NCBI GenBank assembly: GCA_937858235.1
Contig: CALLZZ010000072.1
Location: 1 to 6,745, forward strand
Direction: 5' to 3'
Source of the DNA: an uncultured Clostridia bacterium
GTDB lineage: Bacteria; Bacillota; Clostridia; Oscillospirales; Oscillospiraceae
Length of the DNA stretch: 6,745 bases
Positions 4,994 to 6,745 of this stretch are shown one piece after another. Each line of letters begins with the position of its first letter. The first letter of the stretch is position 1. Both the position numbers and the translations under genes were made by a program. The notes beneath the pieces were generated by a model. That model was not told the DNA's origin. It worked only from the letters and a program-made list of their open reading frames with translations, and made no database searches.

Positions 4994-5647
4994 ATGATTA
5001 CCAGCTATCTGTATCAGAAAGATTTTTTACCTTATTACGAGCTGTTCAAGAAACATTGTCCTCCGCCGCTTAGTATGCCGAGGGGCAGTATTATCTGCCA
5101 AAAGGGCTTAACCAGCAGATGGATGTATTATCTTACAGAGGGTATGATGAAGGTATATTACGACAATTATAACGGGAATGAGAGAATATTAGCTTACCTT
5201 AAAAAGAACAGCATTTTCGGTCTGGATTGCTTTGACCCGGACAAGACCTCTATCGTTACAATTGAGTGCCTTACGGATGTTTGGATCATGCCATTTTCGA
5301 GCACGACCATTAAAGTGATGATGGACGAAAACAAGAATTTCGGATATGATTTGGTAAAATATTATTGCAAGGTTATGCGCCAGCTATGCTTTGATGCGGA
5401 AAACCAGAGCATACAGGACGCAACTACAAGACTTGCGAACTTCCTTTTCCTCCACACCGACAAGGATAATGATAATTTTGAAACAATAGAAATGACCCAA
5501 CAGGACCTAGCCTCCGCCGTTAATTGCTCACGTACAACCATCTCCCGCATTTGCAGCAAGTTTAAAGACGAGGGCATTATCAAAATAAAAGGTAAGGGCA
5601 TAAGCATTATAGACAAGGTTAAGCTTGAGAAGCTCTGCCGGTTTTGA
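4994..5647 (+). CDS. Crp/Fnr-family transcriptional regulator
   Basis: A 217-aa protein with the family's two domains. Residues about 20-110 form the cyclic-nucleotide-type beta barrel (GSIICQKGLTSRWMYYLTEG corresponds to the 'g..i...G.....vy.l..G' start). Residues about 105-140 form the dimer helix. Residues 167-196 form the winged helix-turn-helix: MTQQDLASAVNCSRTTISR, then FKDEGIIKIKG. The cAMP-binding GE...R segment is absent, and there is no N-terminal cysteine cluster as in FNR, so neither cAMP nor an FNR-type Fe-S cluster is the likely signal. The profile is closer to ligand-sensing members such as CprK. Nine cysteines leave thiol redox sensing possible. In the recognition helix SRTTISR, a threonine replaces the glutamate of CRP and FNR (SRETV). 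The start follows a GGGAGAGGGAGAG purine tract. It is divergent from the oxidoreductase/SpoVA operon, which it probably controls. Confidence 0.88.
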   Translation: MITSYLYQKDFLPYYELFKKHCPPPLSMPRGSIICQKGLTSRWMYYLTEGMMKVYYDNYNGNERILAYLKKNSIFGLDCFDPDKTSIVTIECLTDVWIMPFSSTTIKVMMDENKNFGYDLVKYYCKVMRQLCFDAENQSIQDATTRLANFLFLHTDKDNDNFETIEMTQQDLASAVNCSRTTISRICSKFKDEGIIKIKGKGISIIDKVKLEKLCRF

Positions 5648-5695
5648 AAGGTAAACCCATGGAAGGAAAGTTATTTCCTGAAACAATTTTATTAA

Positions 5696-5727
5696 ACCCC
5701 TGGGTCCAGAACCCAGGGTTATTTTTT
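5696..5727 (+). terminator. Intrinsic terminator after the Crp/Fnr gene
   Basis: CCCTGGGT (5698-5705) pairs with ACCCAGGG (5711-5718) around a five-base loop and is followed by TTATTTTTT. It lies about 50 bases past the regulator stop codon and fixes the regulator as a single-gene transcript. Confidence 0.88.
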
Positions 5728-5786
5728 GTCAAGGAAATTATGGATTATGCTCTTGCCTGAAAATTGCCGGGTTGTGGGTAATTTGT

Positions 5787-6422
5787 TTACCTCCCTCCGG
5801 GAGGGAGGTGGCGGCGCAGCCGACGGAGGGAGTCTAAGAGGGAGTAGCATTGATAAGTTGGTGTCAGGCACCCACCCGTTTTGCACCCGTTTTGTAAACT
5901 GGCCTTCAAAGCTTGTGTCCACTCTAGTCCGAAGTTGAACTGAGGCTGGGCAGCAAATAGGGAATCAACTATATCTACGACAGAAAAGTACATATTATTT
6001 AACGTAGCATAATGGACATAGAGTCCGCTACTGTTAAGCCATGAAAGAAATTGCTGAATTGGTTTCTTGCCTATAGCTGTCCAGAAATCAGCTCCTCTTC
6101 CGGCTAAAGTCCTAAACTTAATTTCTGATGCATTGATTTTAAGTCCATCAAACAACTTGTCTACATCGCATGGGGGAGTATCACCCTTGAATAACACACC
6201 GCCGAGGATGAAATCATTAGCAATGCCTTCTTCTGCATTCACACCATTCTCTGTCAATCTAAACTTACGAACGTTTCCGGTCTCATCGTAATAGAAGCTG
6301 CACTTTTCATCAAATAGTGGTAAGTCTGAAAACTCGCTAATCATATTTCTATATTCATCTACGTCCAAGTTACTCACCTCTCCACACCACAATCTAATTA
6401 TCATATTATTCTGTAAACTCAT
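5787..6422 (-). CDS. DUF3800-like protein with repeat-derived, probably truncated C-terminus
   Basis: A 211-aa frame from ATG 6422. Residues 41-75 read CSFYYDETGN...FILGGVLF, matching the opening of DUF3800 proteins (Y.DEsGn..., fvlGgv) with the acidic pair D46-E47. SEIKFRTL (99-106) corresponds to the family's 'E.K' segment. DUF3800 has an RNase H-like fold and is common near mobile and defence genes, but its function is unknown. From about residue 178 the sequence (NGCKTGGCLTPTYQ, then DSLRRLRRHLPPGGR) is encoded by two repeat elements, not by the gene. The native C-terminus, including later conserved residues, is therefore lost, and this is probably a non-functional remnant. The start has only a weak AAGAAG signal, and an internal ATG at residue 7 is an alternative. 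The family call is moderate. Confidence 0.6.
   Translation of the reverse strand: MSLQNNMIIRLWCGEVSNLDVDEYRNMISEFSDLPLFDEKCSFYYDETGNVRKFRLTENGVNAEEGIANDFILGGVLFKGDTPPCDVDKLFDGLKINASEIKFRTLAGRGADFWTAIGKKPIQQFLSWLNSSGLYVHYATLNNMYFSVVDIVDSLFAAQPQFNFGLEWTQALKASLQNGCKTGGCLTPTYQCYSLLDSLRRLRRHLPPGGR
5789..5836 (-). repeat. GC-rich palindromic repeat of the CTCCCTCC...GGAGGGAG type
   Basis: ACCTCCCTC (5789-5797) and GAGGGAGGT (5801-5809) form a 9-bp hairpin with a CGG loop. This is followed by GGCGGCGCAGCC and then GGAGGGAG (5825-5832), which can pair alternatively with CTCCCTCC (5791-5798). Read on the minus strand it has the layout of a short interspersed repeat seen often in clostridial genomes (CTCCCTCCGTC, a GC core, CACCTCCCTCC). 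It is much more GC-rich than its flanks and overlaps the 3' end of the DUF3800-like frame. Confidence 0.65.
5850..5894 (+). repeat. Interspersed repeat copy 5 (GTTGGTGTCAGGCACC core) with an 11-bp tandem duplication
   Basis: The core at 5857-5872 is identical to copies 1-3 and is followed by CCACCCGTTTT as in copy 1. CACCCGTTTTG is tandemly duplicated at 5873-5883 and 5884-5894. It has the same orientation as the 1.5-1.9 kb cluster. Confidence 0.75.
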
Positions 6423-6486
6423 CTTCTTAAAAAAACGATTAAGCCCTTATAATTGTGTAAAAAGAAAATGAGCCACAAACTCATTA

Positions 6487-6528
6487 CCTCGGTTAAAATA
6501 TAAGTGACAAGCAAATACCAAACCGAGG
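6487..6528 (+). promoter_or_regulatory. Inverted repeat abutting the ribosome binding site of the last gene
   Basis: CCTCGGTT (6487-6494) and AACCGAGG (6521-6528) are perfect 8-bp arms with a 26-base loop. The right arm runs directly into the AGGAGG ribosome binding site (6525-6531). It may be a translational control hairpin or an operator; a possible -10 (TATAAG, 6499-6504) lies inside the loop. Confidence 0.4.
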
Positions 6529-6538
6529 AGGATGAATC

Positions 6539-6745
6539 ATGGCTCAGTTTAATATTACCCTAACCGAGGAAGAATTGCAGGCTGCAAGCAAAGCTATGAA
6601 ATCAGCCGGGCATTTAGGTTATGAAGAGTTCCGCGAACATTTGGACAAGACCATCTTCACAGCCTACTGCAAGGACGCAGATAATAACCTTATTACAATC
6701 AGTGGCCCATATAACCGCAAAGAAGAATTAGAAAAGCAATTGCAG
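6539..6745 (+). CDS. Unrecognised protein, N-terminal 69 aa (runs off window)
   Basis: The start ATG at 6539 follows GAGGAGGATGAATC, a strong ribosome binding site. An overlapping ATG at 6532 leads to a stop after six codons and is rejected. The frame stays open to the window edge. The product begins MAQFNITLTEEELQAASKAM and continues with an acidic/basic helical stretch (GYEEFREHLDK), then TAYCKDADNNLITISGPYNR. It has no membrane segment or signal peptide. The opening faintly recalls IS256-type transposase N-termini, but the rest does not follow. I do not recognise the family. It is divergent from the DUF3800-like remnant and shares a 116-base intergenic region with it. Confidence 0.7.
   Translation, partial: MAQFNITLTEEELQAASKAMKSAGHLGYEEFREHLDKTIFTAYCKDADNNLITISGPYNRKEELEKQLQ

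Noticed and set aside
5362..5616. Minus-strand ORF opposite the Crp/Fnr gene
   Set aside because: It is a shadow of the helix-turn-helix coding region and has no independent signal.
5719..5938. Overlapping ORFs on both strands at the GC-rich palindrome
   Set aside because: They arise from the repeat sequences and lack start signals.

Overview
The window looks like chromosomal DNA of an anaerobic, endospore-forming Firmicute of the Clostridia type. The pointers are a T-box leader, strong GGAGG-type ribosome binding sites, SpoVA-family membrane proteins, and a clostridial enoate-reductase-type flavoenzyme that carries an Fe-S cluster. Species cannot be named from the sequence alone.

Layout. 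(1) 1-575, minus strand: the first 55 codons of a phenylacetate-CoA ligase (PaaK) behind a complete T-box leader. The leader has a sigma-A promoter, a Stem I with a readable UUC (Phe) specifier, the antiterminator T-box sequence and an intrinsic terminator. (2) 600-1135, plus strand: two very small, well-signalled ORFs (53 and 36 aa) of unknown function, followed by hairpins. (3) 1140-1920: gene-free DNA. Its right half is a mosaic of short interspersed repeats with a GTTGGTGTCAGGCACC core and about four tandem copies of a 23-bp motif that looks like a solitary IS21-family end. (4) 1996-4765, minus strand: an apparent three-part operon. It encodes an Old Yellow Enzyme / enoate-reductase-type flavo-Fe-S oxidoreductase, followed by a SpoVAC-like and a SpoVAE-like small membrane protein without SpoVAD. 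The oxidoreductase frame is broken once, exactly at CTT TGA C, the same seven bases as the RF2 +1 frameshift site. (5) 4994-5647, plus strand: a divergent Crp/Fnr-family regulator with its own terminator. The shared intergenic region holds a clear 18-bp palindrome, the probable operator. (6) 5787-6422, minus strand: a DUF3800-like gene whose 3' end has been replaced by two repeat elements, one of them another GTTGGTGTCAGGCACC copy. (7) 6539-6745, plus strand: the start of an unrecognised gene behind a hairpin that abuts its ribosome binding site.

Working model (inference): the regulator senses a small ligand and controls the divergent flavoenzyme plus the SpoVA-like pair, which may move the enzyme's substrate or product across the membrane. 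SpoVA proteins are known as spore dipicolinate channel components, so this would be a re-use of that fold. The unit is bracketed by direct repeats of the same family, so it could be a mobile or deletable island. Whether the flavoenzyme is functional depends on whether the CTT TGA C break is recoding, mutation or sequencing error.
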